Below are positions 12,301 through 20,008 of a stretch of 64,000 nt of DNA, piece after piece; positions within the stretch are counted from its first letter, which is position 1; each line of letters starts with the position of its first letter. Made by a program: the position numbers and the translations under genes. Under the pieces are notes generated by a model that saw only the letters and a list, made by a program, of their open reading frames with translations, ran no database searches and was not told where the DNA came from. Source of the DNA: Carposina sasakii (lineage: Eukaryota; Arthropoda; Insecta; Lepidoptera; Carposinidae); NCBI GenBank assembly GCA_014607495.2, contig CP053169.1, forward strand, positions 3,224,001-3,288,000. The letters are read 5' to 3'.

Positions 12301-15300
12301 AAGCCTTGCCGGACGTACAGTTAGACAACAGGTGAACATACCAGGTTTCTTGGGACATAAGGGAGCTAATTCCTTTAGATCAGTGGTTCCCAAAGTGGTC
12401 CAGGTGGACCACCAGGTGTCTACAGGAGACTCGACGGAGGTCTACGTTGGCGTGAAAAAATTGAGGTTCACAATTAATTTGTATGTGATGTAGGCCTGTA
12501 GGGGGTCCATCAGAATCAGTAAACTTTTGAAAGGGGTCTACGAGAAATAAATGTTTGGGAACCTCTGCTTTAGATGAAATCAAACTCCAACTTTGTTTCT
12601 TCCTTTTATTGGGATTGATTGTAAAAGCGACTAACCAGCAGATACAGTGTATGGCAAATGATTTAATGGGATTGAATGTGAAAGCGACTAACCAGCAGAT
12701 ACAGTGTATGAAGTCTCCTATAGCTAGTTTTATTAGAATGAAGTTACCCTTAATTTAGCTAAATTGCTATTAACCAAAAAATAGGCGTTGCCGAAACACA
12801 TTTTTTACTGGCTGCGCCGGAAGGAGGGTTATGTTATATAAGTATACAGCGGCTGCGACGACCGCTAGTACACTTATAAAACTATGGCCCGCCCTCGTAA
12901 AACATTACACCGGAGCGAAGCCGAGGCGGGTCCCTAGTTAAACATATAAACCTTCCTCTTGAATCACGGATTGGATTCGTTATCATTTGCTAAATTGTTG
13001 TATTTGTGCCCGAAAAGCAGCGGTAGGCTCACCCCTTAACATGTGGGACTTAATAAGCTAACTGGTGAAAAGTGGGTGCGTAAAGTGCATACTTTTGCCC
13101 TATCTGGGGTTAATGGGCGTAGTCACGCCTATATGTATGTATATATAGGTTTGTTACAAATTTTTGTAGACACCTAGTTAATCTAAAACTCCACTCCCCA
13201 GGCACATAATGATCCGAGGCGAGAACACATCGAAAGTGCTCCGAGCCCGGGCAGCGGTAACACGCGCCTTCCGAGACCACTTCCACACGCGAGGTTATAC
13301 TGAGGTGTGTCCGCCCACGCTGGTGCAGACACAATGCGAGGGCGGCAGCACGCTGTTCTCGTTACAGTACTTCGGGTGAGTTCGGGTGTTTCCGCCGACA
13401 TTCGGGTGTAGTCGGTCTATCTTCGGGCGAGTTCGGGTGTTTCCACCGAGGTTCGGCTGTCAGTCGTCTATCTTTGGGTGAGTTTGTCTGTTTCCGCCGA
13501 CGGTCGTCTATTTCTATCTTCCACACGTGAGGCTACACCGAGGTGTGTCCGCCGACACTGACAATGCGAGGGCGGCAGCACGCTGTTCTCGTTACAGTAC
13601 TTTGGCCCCCTGATTACGTAAAAGCAATAGCAAAGCCGAAGCCATCGCGATAATCTCGAGTGTGTGTGTGTGTGTGCTTGAGCGAGGTGCGGGGCGCGGG
13701 AGGACCCGAGCGTTCGTTGCGCCCAAGCACAAACACCCTCAATATTCGCGATCGCGCGGCTTCGGCTTTGCTATTGCTTTTACGTAATCAGGGGGCGGGT
13801 GAGTTCGGGTTTCGGTCGTCTATCTTCGGGTGTTTCCGTCAACACTCGGCGATTGGTGGTTAGTCAATTTAGTGACGTCACTTTTGTAGTTAAACTTTCC
13901 TAGGATAGTGGTGCATAGCAACACCTTGCTCACATAGCAAAATCACGCCCTCTTTGATTGTTTTTTGTAATGACACAGTTGATATTTTCATTATAGTAAA
14001 ACGAGTATGTAGCAATTCCTTTAAAATTATCATATCTATTGATTGTCACTGATCCTCAACATCTGACCCCGCTGTGCTAAACGAGGCTATAGAATCTTAT
14101 TCGCCATCCTGCAGTTCTGACTGCCAGATGCGGCTTCTGGTATTTTCAGATGGAAGTTCACATTTTTTTAATTTTGAGCAATATCCTCACTTATCGCGAC
14201 CATATCGCGTTCTAACTCGGACTAAGCGACATCTAGTGGCCGCATACGTACACTACGAATTAATGTGAGCGGCGCTCCAGATAAGGCTTGTTTTTTCATA
14301 CGAAATCTTCTGTTCCACGCGCCGGCCTATGTCGGTATGTCTCTTTCGCACTCATTGAAGACTGTACTAGGAATCGTACTAAATTACGTTTCATAAGAGC
14401 GGCGATCGCTTGCGCTCCACTCGATACATAAGATTACAACTTATTTGAGACGAACGCGTAGACAATATTGTATAAACATAGTAGAATTGAAAGATAATTA
14501 TAAATATAGAGAAATATAGATTGCCTATGTAATCTTCGTGGGTGGGAGTGCACTGCACGAGCGCTCCTTAGGACGAGCTGCCAGTGCTGACTGCCCTATC
14601 TTGTGAACACAGCCCCTGTCGATATGGTTATGTATTTGATAGGCACTTTCTAGGCAAACATGTACCACCCTAGGCCGCATCTTGCTTAACATCAGGCACG
14701 ATGGCGGTCAAATGTTTGCCTAGCTAATTTACTTTAGAGTACCTTTGCTATTTGTAATACATAACACAAATGTTTTTATTTTTGTTACAGCCAAAAAGCG
14801 TACCTGACGCAAAGTTCGCAGCTATATTTAGAAACCTGTTTGCCCGCACTCGGCAAAGTTTATTGTATAGCGCAGTCGTATAGAGCGGAACAGTCGAGAA
14901 CTAGGCGCCATTTAGCTGAGTAAGTGTATATTTTGTAGCCCTTATATTTCCATTTAGCTGAGTATATTTGCTTTTTGTAGCCTTTATGTTATATTTCAGC
15001 TGTGTAAATTTCATTTTCATAGCTCTTATGTTGCCATTTAGCTGAGTAAGTGTGCCTTTTGTAGCGCTTATGCTACTATTTAGCTGAATAAATATACATA
15101 CCTTTATTTTTTTTTTAACTTTATTACTTTTTTTTAATAACTATTTACTGCTGATAGCCGGATCTCTCTGGTCGTGTCACATTGAACTACAGAGTGAGGG
15201 AGTGAGGCATTATAAAAATCTCCTTTGCAGTTAACTAATCTCCGTTGAGATTGTCCGCCATGATCAAAATACGGTCTGAAGATATTATTATTTGAAAATG

Positions 15301-18300
15301 ATTATTTATTTGCCACAATTGCTGTAATAAACTTCTCATTTACATTAATAGATTAGAGACGTGTTTCGCCGAAAAATTTAGCATGCAAATACATATTTTA
15401 ATTTATTCAACAATGGTTCAAAATTTATTATAAGTACTTAAGTAATACTAAAGCCAAAAAAATCCGCCAGTTCTGTTTCTCCTGAACAAGAAGAACGGCA
15501 AAGAAACTTGTCCTTTAAAAAGTGTCCTTGTGACTTTATTATTTCATCATCATCATTTACAGTCCTGAGAAGTCCACTGTTAGACATAGGCCTCCCCCAA
15601 CAATCTCCACTCCGACCGGTCGGAAGCAGCCTGCATCCAACCGACTCCCGCCACCTTGGCCAGGTCGTCCGTCCACCTCGCGGGTGACCTTCCCACGCTG
15701 CGTTTGCCGATACGTGGTATCCACTTTAGAACTTTCCGACTCCATCGGAACTTAACTTTATTATTTATCTAATATAAGAAAACAAAATTACTTTTGACTA
15801 TGTACTTACGTGCTCGGATTATTATTCTCCTCCGTAATTCGCAGATACACTCACTTGGAGGGTGAAATAGCGTTCATAACGTTCGATGACTTATTGAACG
15901 CGTTAGAGGACTTGGTCGTGGACGTTGTAGAAAGGGTCCTCGATTCGCCCGCGGGCGAACTTGTCAAAGAACTCAACCCTAACTTCAAGGTACGAAGGTC
16001 TAGTTTAGATTTGTTAGTACTAACTGACACTTTAGTAAATATACCTATAGATATACATACATACATAGACTGTTCCCGAAAATGGGCCAGAAACTGCAGG
16101 ATAATAAAGGGGAACCCACAGTCTTAGTATTCTTTTTTTTTTTATTATATAGTCTTTATTTAGTATATATTATAGTCATGTTTAAAATTAGTCGTCAGCC
16201 TATTACAGTCCACTGCTGGACGTAGGCCTCCCCTAGTGTACGCCACATGGCTCGATCTCCCGTTTTCGCTACTACCACTTTTCACTACCAGCCGCCCTCT
16301 TTAAGTCATCGGTCCAACTGACCGGAGGACGCCCAACACTACGTTTTAAATGTTTAAAATAAGTTCTAAGTTGTATTTTACTTTCATCATCATCAGCCTA
16401 TTACAGTCCACTGCTGGACGTAGACCTCCCCGGGGCACGCCACAAAACTGCCATGGGGGGTATGTACCCATAGTCACCACGCTGGATAGACGGATTGGTG
16501 ACCGCAGTTTGTATTTTGGACTATGTTGTCAACACGGGAGGCGCTGCTGCCCACCTCCCGGAAACTCTTAATCGCCTCGTACGATACCCACGGGCAGACA
16601 TGGGGTGGTACGAATTCTACTCTGCCGGCACCACGCGGCCAATTTTACTTTATTTTAATTAAATTTATGTGTTTTCAGAAACCTTCTCGGCCGTTCAAAC
16701 GTATGACGTATATCGAAGCTATTGAATACCTCCGTGAGCACAACATTACCAAGGAAGATGGCTCTTTCTATGAGTTTGGAGAAGTACGTATCGAACTTAC
16801 GCCGTTCGAACTTCGATCCCAGTTACGGGCCTGTACCAATGAATTTATTTAATGTACGGATATTAATGTTATAAAATTATCACATATGTCGTTGTTTCGG
16901 AAAGCACGTAAAACCGTTGGTCCTGCGCCTGATCTCTCTCCGGTCGTGTCGGCTTTCCGTCCCATCGGACTATGAGAGTGACGGAATAGAGTGCATCTGT
17001 GTTTGCACACACTTGTGCACTATAATATCTCTTACGCCTAACTTATCTCCGTAGAGATTGGCCATCTTGACCGAAATAAGGTCGGAGACCTTACATAGTC
17101 ATCCTCGTTTTTTTTACTGGATATAAAACTGTAGCGAAGCCAAGTATCGGATACAAGAGAGAACCACAATCCAATGCAAATCCTAGAACGCGATATCGAA
17201 GTCTCACAATAATTGGAATATATACATGGGCCAAAAAAACGAATAAGGGTCGGTGGTGGCGGAACCCCTCCCCATGTCACCACGCCCACACTTGTGAGAA
17301 ACTTCCATATCGCGTTCTTCTTCTTCTGCAATTCTTAATAAAAACAAATCATATTCGGCAGGACATCCCGGAGATGCCCGAACGCAAGATGACGGACGCG
17401 ATCGGCGAGCCAATACTACTGTGTCGGTTCCCGGCAGAGATCAAGTCGTTCTACATGTCACGATGTGCAGACGAGACGAGACTAACCGAGTCCGTTGACG
17501 TGTTGATGCCGGGCGTCGGCGAGATTGTGGGCGGGTCTATGAGAACGTGGAACTATGACGAGCTTATGGAAGGTAGGCTGGACAATAATATTTTTTGACG
17601 TGAAACGTCTTTAAAATCGCGCCGACACATACGGGTACCAGGTTTAAAAACTGGACCGTAACGAAAAGGTCTATATCATCGTACCTTAATAATTAAAAAA
17701 CTATTGGTCTTAGAAACAAAAATGTGGTGTAAATATTTCACTTATATAGTCAGCTCGCTGTTATGACATTGAGTTCGTGTCGGGGTCAAGCGGGGCGGCG
17801 GGGGAGGGATACTGCGATAACTGTGCGAAACCGGCGCTCATGCTTGTTTCTATTCAGTGTAACTCGTGACTCCGACTTTATAGCGTGGTGATTCTTTCGT
17901 GTGTTTGTCAAGTTTATTTAAACCGATTGATTTATACAAAAATAAGTGTAATTTGGACAGTATTTATATCTATACTAATATTATAAAGCTGAAGAGTTTG
18001 TTTGTTTGTTTGTTTGAACGCGCTAATCTCAGGAACTACTGGTCTGATTTGAAAAATTCTTTCAGTGTTAGATAGCCCATTTACCAAGGAAGGCTACAGT
18101 CTATACAACAACCTGCCCGGCTTCGCACGGGTACAACGCCCCCTCACGCGGACGAAGTCGTGGGCGGCTGCTATTTAAAATAACCAGAAAGTGACAATAA
18201 ATATATAAACATTTGCTATGTATTTTATGTTTCTATTACGTACCTGTTCTTTTTTTATTAAAATACTTAAAACAGCGTCCATCTTGTTTTCATTTCAATC

Positions 18301-19055
18301 TTTTACTTTAAAAGCGATTCGCTAACATAGACGTTTCACGTTAAAACCAACGGCCGTGTGCCCCGACACAGCCCCACCCGCTTTTTTTTTAATGTATTTG
18401 TATCGAAAGAAATATTCGAGAAATAATAACTTACGTAGCTAGTGTGAAAACTTTCAAGATATTAGGTAAGAATTTTTTTGAATTTGCCAAAAACGTTCCA
18501 TACAAAAGGCTATCTTTTTATGACGTCACGCCTATATATGCGCGTAAAAATAACTTTTGTTCGATAGATATATTAAATATTGCGTTTATAAAATATGGTC
18601 ACAAAATAAAAGTTGCTATAAATTATGCAGGTGGTTGGTTGATGTTGTAATTTTCAATTAAAATTACATTTTAAAATGGACTTACCCACCTAACGTTGAA
18701 AGTTTATTGCTTTCTCATTTGGTCGCAAAATGAAATAGTAATTTTATCGACAGGTATGATTTTGATAGTTAATTCTGGCAAACATAAAATAATCTTTAAA
18801 ATTAAACATAGTCGTCATGGCCAATTATCTCATTTTATATCCATCTAGCAAATCATTTCTTTCTTTACAGGATACAAACGCGAAGGTATCGACCCCAGTC
18901 CCTACTACTGGTACACGGATCAGCGCAAGTTCGGTTCAGTACCGCACGGCGGCTACGGACTGGGTCTCGAACGGTTCCTATGCTGGCTTCTCGATAGATA
19001 CCACATTCGAGACGTGTGCCTCTACCCGCGCTTCATCGATCGGTGCACGCCGTAA
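3382..19055 (+). CDS. NARS1: Asparaginyl-tRNA synthetase, cytoplasmic, copy 1
   Basis: A class II aminoacyl-tRNA synthetase that charges tRNA-Asn with asparagine in the cytosol. Eleven exons: 3382-3409, 3849-3992, 4241-4444, 5462-5682, 12213-12331, 13202-13375, 14791-14919, 15845-15989, 16679-16783, 17362-17572 and 18871-19055. All have GT-AG borders and they sum to 1665 nt (554 residues, close to the family's usual 550). In order: a lysine-rich N-terminal extension (about 1-125), the OB-fold anticodon-binding domain (RGWVHR near 137-142), then the catalytic core with motif 2 ([11 protein letters not shown]328 and E330) and motif 3 (GLGLER, 523-528), ending in RCTP. The start is the first in-frame ATG, in a short exon shared with copy 2. 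Intron 4 holds a complete LTR retrotransposon. Copy 2 differs at only six residues (copy 1 to copy 2: T40R, D120V, S122P, V193A, E461D, D550E), none in the motifs. I see no break. Confidence 0.96.
4579..4906. mobile_element. pogo/Tigger-like MITE in AsnRS intron 3 (unit 1)
   Basis: The left end GTGGAACACTGATTTTCCGA and the reverse complement of the right end (CAGTAGAATGCCTATTCCCC) resemble the CAGT-GAACC-CGATTA-CCGAA ends of pogo-type elements, and both sides are flanked by TA. The inner arms around GATTCGGATAAT are also inverted. There is no transposase frame. The same insertion is in unit 2 at 25697-26044, so it predates the duplication. Confidence 0.65.
5345..5430 (-). repeat. Family B repeat fragment (RTE-tail type)
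   Basis: On the minus strand this reads CTATTGCAGTCCGTTGCTGG followed by ACGTAGTCCTCCCCC, a piece of the family found full length near 41303, 31942 and 63737. It sits just before AsnRS exon 4 and recurs in unit 2 at 26488-26573. Confidence 0.55.
5840..6266 (+). repeat. 5' LTR
   Basis: 427 bp, beginning TG and ending CA. Its last 51 bases code for the first 17 residues of the long gag-pol frame, so the first ATG (6216) lies inside the LTR. An 88-codon frame on the opposite strand occurs in both LTRs only because they are copies; I do not call it a gene. Confidence 0.95.
6216..10439 (+). CDS. Gag-Pol polyprotein of Ty3/gypsy element
   Basis: One open frame of 1407 codons encodes capsid, nucleocapsid, protease, reverse transcriptase, RNase H and integrase with no frameshift between gag and pol. 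Two CCHC zinc knuckles lie at residues 253-266 and 301-314. The aspartic protease signature is YDSGA (D362). The reverse transcriptase box is YMDD (673-676). RNase H has D824, E863 or E865, and D890. Integrase has an HX4H-X29-CX2C zinc finger (H1029, H1034, C1064, C1067) and a D1097, D1156, E1192 triad with the expected 35-residue spacing. Length and order match intact elements, so I see no disabling change. The start is open: M1 (6216) lies in the LTR, while M32 (6309) lies beyond the primer-binding region and could be the real start. A protein that begins in the LTR is known from Ty1, a different superfamily. Confidence 0.95.
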   Translation: MEEQSSFVDAPAEVPPSSEVGCDQPSGRIENMEEKWRMLLEQQNQNFLALIHAMERPSSNHVVHLPEFDPDKVNMDARAWLSTASMCMADNPLNGASLMITLSKSLKGQASVWLSQVSYPGMEWKDFQEAFTARYDTPETTAATLLNLWNSKPKENECLASYAASQINALLSRWKKMDVEQIAVATVVAHLAQIEPRANRLAFTTEIATRAKLQQELKALTYLKRKAPPSMDRGNGQFDAKRKFLPSPTFVKCAHCGKPGHHISACRFKKDNQRKEYHHPKPTQGESSAPTAKSSNAAVTCFNCGTKGHYSSRCPQPKKINGAKSGGPPAGNSVERRVDICTVAAPVGVLQHFSEVFSFCYDSGAECSLIKESISSRINGKRFNNTVKMTGIGDSCVYSTVQILAMVQIDDIALEVLFHVLPDKYLRHSIMIGYDILSQGIDVLISIHKLYFTRSRIVNACISSPPDVIDFNDIDTDIPIEFKPKLVNLLNEFKDYFISGTPSGHANVDPIEIRLVDPNKTVYRRPYRLSPQERKVVREKLDELLVAKVIRPSRSPFASPILLVKKKDGSDRMCVDFRELNANTVPDRYPLPLIADQIDRLHGCHYFTTLDMASGFHQLPVHPDSIEKTAFVTPEGHFEYLKMPFGLRNAPAAFQRAVNKALGSLANTYAVVYMDDILIMGSSDIDETLDRIRSVFRILTEAGFYFNLKKCSFMQERVEYLGYEVSKGEIRPNPKKVEALTRLPPPQTVTQLRQFIGLASYFRQFIPRFAQVVAPLHRLTSPGKGNIDWKSEHEESRQKVISILTNEPVLVIFDPDCAAELHTDASSIGYGGILIQNKGGKNHVVGYYSKRTTPAEAKYHSYELETLAVVNSIKHFRHYLHGNKFVVVTDCNALKSSHRKADLTPRVHRWWAFLQAFDFEIIFRDGKRMCHADFLSRNPLPIESVSKVQQMRVDVANLPEHWLQAEQQRDPEILKLIDDHKEHRMNEDVTKTYEVRKGVLHRKIQRNNRSRWLPIVPRALRWSIVNSVHESLMHVGWEKTLEKIFEMYWFEHMSKFVRKFIDNCVTCKISKSSSGKVQAEMHPIPKTPIPWHTLHIDATGKLSGKNDSKEYVFVLIDAFTKFVLLHHTLRIDTASSIRALKNSISLFGAPKRLIADQGRCFASADFKEFCQIHGINLHLIATGSSRANGQVERVMSTLKNMLTAVESSKERSWQDALPDVQLALNCTINRVTKSSPLELLIGKVSRPLELLFVNDEEPAVDIDSVREQAVTGMQKNSNYDKTRFDSLKAKVQNFAVGDFVLLKNEERNQTKLDPKYKGPFKIAEILDGDRYLIKALNSNRSYKYAHDRLRKMPSNENFDDLSEEHEIEQSEHSATTTTRNHDKQNVVIAQVEPNVKTVSSEQDIENK
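6267..6290 (+). promoter_or_regulatory. Primer-binding region (primer not identified)
   Basis: By position the primer for minus-strand DNA should bind directly after the 5' LTR. TGGGATGTGACC (6274-6285) has the TGG start of a tRNA 3' end complement, but I cannot assign a tRNA. TGACCAGC (6281-6288) is the exact complement of GCTGGTCA in two of the 3' stem-loops. The region is also protein-coding in the long frame. Confidence 0.35.
10548..10792 (+). other. Array of stem-loops with a shared TGGTYAA loop
   Basis: Downstream of gag-pol, a ten-base motif close to GCTGGTTAAG recurs at 10554, 10621, 10638, 10679, 10706, 10730 and 10772. Six copies sit in the loop of a hairpin: 10548-10567 (7 pairs, three G-U, six-base loop TGGTTA), 10635-10649 (4 pairs), 10671-10695 (9 pairs), 10702-10718 (5 pairs), 10725-10743 (6 pairs) and 10760-10792 (13 pairs, two G-U). 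The outer stem sequences are unrelated, while the two closing pairs are C-G and then G-U or G-C. The copy at 10621 has lost its stem. A separate hairpin at 10603-10618 has the loop CTAACC, complementary to GGTTAG of the first. I know of no named family for this array. Confidence 0.75.
11032..11458 (+). repeat. 3' LTR
   Basis: 427 bp and, as far as I can compare by eye, identical to the 5' LTR. No purine-rich tract precedes it. The preceding bases are GTCAGAAATGGCCG, and about 20 bases further up is a perfect 6-bp hairpin, CACGCG-AGGA-CGCGTG (10997-11012). Confidence 0.95.
11479..11747. mobile_element. Fold-back MITE family F (unit 1)
   Basis: Arms of about 110 bp face each other. The left arm holds CGAAATCACATGTTTATTTT and the right arm its complement, AAAATAAACATGTGATTTCG. 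The ends are GGATGTAACAAAAG and CTTTCTGTTACACC. The centre has an expanded CTATACTATA repeat absent from unit 2 (27000-27243). Related copies are at about 41790-42047 and 52266-52443. An extra inverted end (GTAACAGAAAGGGT) lies at 11778-11791. Confidence 0.7.
11997..12185 (+). mobile_element. tRNA-derived SINE, B box deleted (unit 1)
   Basis: It begins TGTACCTATTGACGGCCGAT with an A-box-like GATTGGTGTAGTAGG and a body ending GTGGGACTAGG. Compared with unit 2 (27515-27745), the stretch holding the B box, GTTCGAATCCC, is missing between GTAGTGAC and ATTGATATGA, so this copy should not be transcribable by RNA polymerase III. Confidence 0.75.
12381..12567. mobile_element. hAT-type MITE (unit 1)
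   Basis: The ends are CAGTGGTTCCCAAA and TTTGGGAACCTCTG. The flanks are perfect 8-bp duplications, CTTTAGAT (12373-12380 and 12568-12575). It is 187 bp with no transposase. The same insertion is in unit 2, so it predates the duplication. Confidence 0.85.
12611..12712 (+). repeat. Two-copy tandem repeat, period about 57 bp
   Basis: GGGATTGATTGTAAAAGCGA starts one copy and GGGATTGAATGTGAAAGCGA the next, each followed by CTAACCAGCAGATACAGTG. It is also present in unit 2 near 28171-28272. Confidence 0.8.
12775..12940. mobile_element. Transposon remnant, possibly Helitron-like
   Basis: The block ends GAGGCGGGTCCCTAGTTA and contains an ACACTTATAAAAC stretch of the kind seen in lepidopteran non-autonomous elements. 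The CTAG ending suggests a Helitron, but I see no matching 5' end. Unit 2 has it near 28335-28500. Confidence 0.35.
13376..13518 (+). repeat. Minisatellite of the exon 6 splice-donor sequence
   Basis: Right after exon 6, the donor and following bases (GTGAGTTCGGGTGTTTCCGC) are repeated in degenerate form about three times. Further donor-like GTGAG or GCGAG steps appear at about 13430 and 13479. It also occurs in unit 2 at 28942-29084. Confidence 0.7.
13519..13605 (+). pseudogene. Duplicated 3' part of AsnRS exon 6
   Basis: TTCCACACGTGAGGCTACAC to TACAGTACTTTGG repeats the last half of exon 6 with several changes, including a small internal deletion around GACACTGACAATG. It has no acceptor site of its own. 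A MITE has been inserted between its last bases and the donor that originally followed. It is a dead exon copy, shared by unit 2 (29085-29171). Confidence 0.85.
13606..13795. mobile_element. MITE family E (unit 1)
   Basis: Long terminal inverted repeats of about 37 bp begin CCCCCTGATTACGTAAAAGC and end GCTTTTACGTAATCAGGGGG. The inside has a (TG)n run and GC-rich sequence. It is inserted at the end of the duplicated exon 6 piece. The unit 2 copy (29172-29365) has a slightly longer (TG)n run. Confidence 0.85.
14909..15100 (+). repeat. Tandem array of the exon 7 splice-donor junction (unit 1)
   Basis: The end of exon 7 and its donor (CATTTAGCTGA|GTAAGTG) recur at 14951-14966, about 14990-15007, 15035-15050 and about 15076-15091, each followed by a TTTTGTAGC-CTTATG stretch. 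The copy at 15035 keeps a perfect GTAAGTG. Unit 2 has one more repeat (30479-30700). Confidence 0.8.
15101..15562. other. Intron 7 sequence with a diverged SINE S2 piece
   Basis: 15160-15290 resembles the S2 SINE body (GCCGGATCTCTCTGGTCGTG and a diverged AATCTCCGTTGAGATTG), heavily decayed. The rest is AT-rich with no feature I can name. Confidence 0.45.
15563..15750 (-). mobile_element. RTE-like LINE fragment, ORF C-terminus (unit 1)
   Basis: The minus strand reads ...[11 protein letters not shown], then [11 protein letters not shown], then GEAYV and a stop. This is the typical carboxyl end of RTE-type LINE polyproteins. The stop (15590-15592) replaces a glutamine codon still present in unit 2, where the frame continues QQWTS. 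The neighbouring plus-strand CATCATCATC is the usual short tail repeat. 5'-truncated and dead. Confidence 0.75.
16186..16350 (-). mobile_element. RTE-like LINE fragment (unit 1)
   Basis: The minus strand encodes [15 protein letters not shown] then KRAAGSEKW followed by a stop, then, in another frame, [12 protein letters not shown]. It is a decayed RTE-type C-terminus with internal stops. The unit 2 counterpart is at about 31743-31905. Confidence 0.7.
16387..16650 (-). repeat. Family B repeat (unit 1)
   Basis: It begins on + with CATCATCATCAGCCTATTAC and AGTCCACTGCTGGACGTAG, and ends near GCCGGCACCACGCGG. The left part equals the 3' end of the RTE-like fragments, including the (ATC)n tail, so it looks like a SINE or truncated LINE that shares an RTE tail, lying on the minus strand. 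Other copies: 31942-32215, 41303-41547, 47150-47345 (opposite direction) and 63737-64000. Confidence 0.65.
16795..17095 (+). mobile_element. tRNA-derived SINE S2, head truncated (unit 1)
   Basis: Starting just after exon 9, it holds a B-box-like GAACTTCGATCCCAG, a body GATCTCTCTCCGGTCGTGTC, and the end AATCTC-style block CTCCGTAGAGATTGG. The A-box head is missing. Full-length relatives on the minus strand are at 19674-20008 and 34442-34783. The unit 2 counterpart is at about 32350-32655. Confidence 0.65.
17596..18383. mobile_element. Unit 1-specific insertion in AsnRS intron 10
   Basis: Unit 2 has TATTTTTTTAATGT where unit 1 has about 790 extra bases. Near the ends GACGTGAAACGTCT (17597-17610) faces AGACGTTTCACGTT (18329-18342), an inverted pair. 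GACACA- and CCCGACACAG-type sequence lies outside it on the right. No transposase is visible. It is probably a non-autonomous DNA element inserted in the T run. Confidence 0.65.
17966..18165 (+). mobile_element. Lep1-type Helitron fragment nested in the intron 10 insertion
   Basis: TCTATACTAATATTATAAAG, then (GTTT)n, then CGCGCTAATCTCAGGAACTA at the left, and ACGCGGACGAAGTCGTGGGC at the right are the familiar start and 3' hairpin region of lepidopteran Lep1-like Helitrons. I recall these motifs; I have not searched for them. No Rep or helicase is present. Confidence 0.65.
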
Positions 19056-19650
19056 ATGGTAGGGGCTTTTTGTGCTGTTCGAATTATGATTTGATTTGTG
19101 TTTTTTATTTAAAATGTTTTGTTTTTATCAGAGCTCTGTAAGAGTTACGGCATTAATTAAAGGCTGAAAATATTGTCTGAATTTCTGTACTGTAATGGAA
19201 TGCCATTTTTTTCATCATTTTTATTATTTGTGATTAAATTTCGCGTCGCATATAAAAGTATTTGTCCATTGACTTTCGGAATTGCCAACATATAATTTTT
19301 ACGTTTTGGTGTTTACTACTTATCTATTTATTTCTTGAAAATAAGTTTTATATTAATATTTTTTTTACTAAGAGCTAATGTTTCTGTATAAAACTAGACA
19401 CCTCAAAATAAATATATAAATTACATACAGCATAATAATAATGCTAACTTTGTGCTTAGTTTTTAAGTAAAAATATTCCATACTTATCAGCATTTATTTT
19501 TATTTTGCATTTCACGATTTTATCTGAGTTATAAATATTTATTTGCGGCCGTACATTTATTGTATGGCCTAGCTAGAGTTGTTAAAAATAAGCTTCAATA
19601 AAAACAGGTTAATAGCATACAAAGATTTTATTTTTAAACCTATAAGTATT
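19056..19650 (+). promoter_or_regulatory. Probable 3' UTR of AsnRS copy 1
   Basis: AT-rich sequence follows the TAA and is conserved in unit 2. AATAAA at 19597-19602 is a likely polyadenylation signal (matching 34374-34379 in unit 2). That would give a 3' UTR of about 560 nt. Confidence 0.55.
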
Positions 19651-19673
19651 TAATGCTTATGATGATGATGATC

Positions 19674-20008
19674 TCCGACCGTATTTCGGCCAAGGCGACC
19701 AATCTCTACGGAGATTGGCCAAGTACGCAGGAGATATTATAGTGCACAAGTGTGTGCGCAAACACAAATGCACTCTCTATTCCGTTACTTTCATAGTCCG
19801 ATGGGACGGAAAGCCGACACGACCGGAGAGAGATCAGGCCGAGAACCAACAGTTTTACGTGTTTTCCGAGGCACGAGCTAAGAGACAATTTTACAACATT
19901 AAAATCTGTACATTAAATAAATTCATTTGTACAGGCCCGTGACTGGGATCGAACTTACGCCTCCCGCTTGGAAGGTGCACGTCTTATCCACTGGGCTATC
20001 ACCGCTTG
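19674..20008 (-). mobile_element. tRNA-derived SINE S2, full length (unit 1)
   Basis: Read on the minus strand, it starts AGCGGTGATAGCCCAGTGGA (A-box region), has the B box GTTCGATCCCAG, a body with GGCTTTCCGTCCCATCGG, and ends in (ATC)n at about 19662. Such a head, body and short-repeat tail is typical of SINEs moved by RTE-type LINEs. Confidence 0.8.

Noticed and set aside
13660..13863. 67-codon frame starting MCVCVC
   Set aside because: It is the (TG)n run and interior of MITE family E; the same frame appears in unit 2 for that reason.
14074..14268. 64-codon frame [10 protein letters not shown], repeated at 29644
   Set aside because: It is in AsnRS intron 6, duplicated with the unit, and looks like a repeat remnant (GCTATGCTAAACG-type family A phrases).
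16350..16571. 73-codon frame containing [11 protein letters not shown], seen again at 31905, 41045 and 63718
   Set aside because: Translation of the family B repeat; not a gene.
19934..20008. Genuine tRNA gene at the SINE head
   Set aside because: The B box and an A-box-like region are present, but there is no foldable cloverleaf I can draw and the sequence continues into a repeated SINE body and (ATC)n tail.
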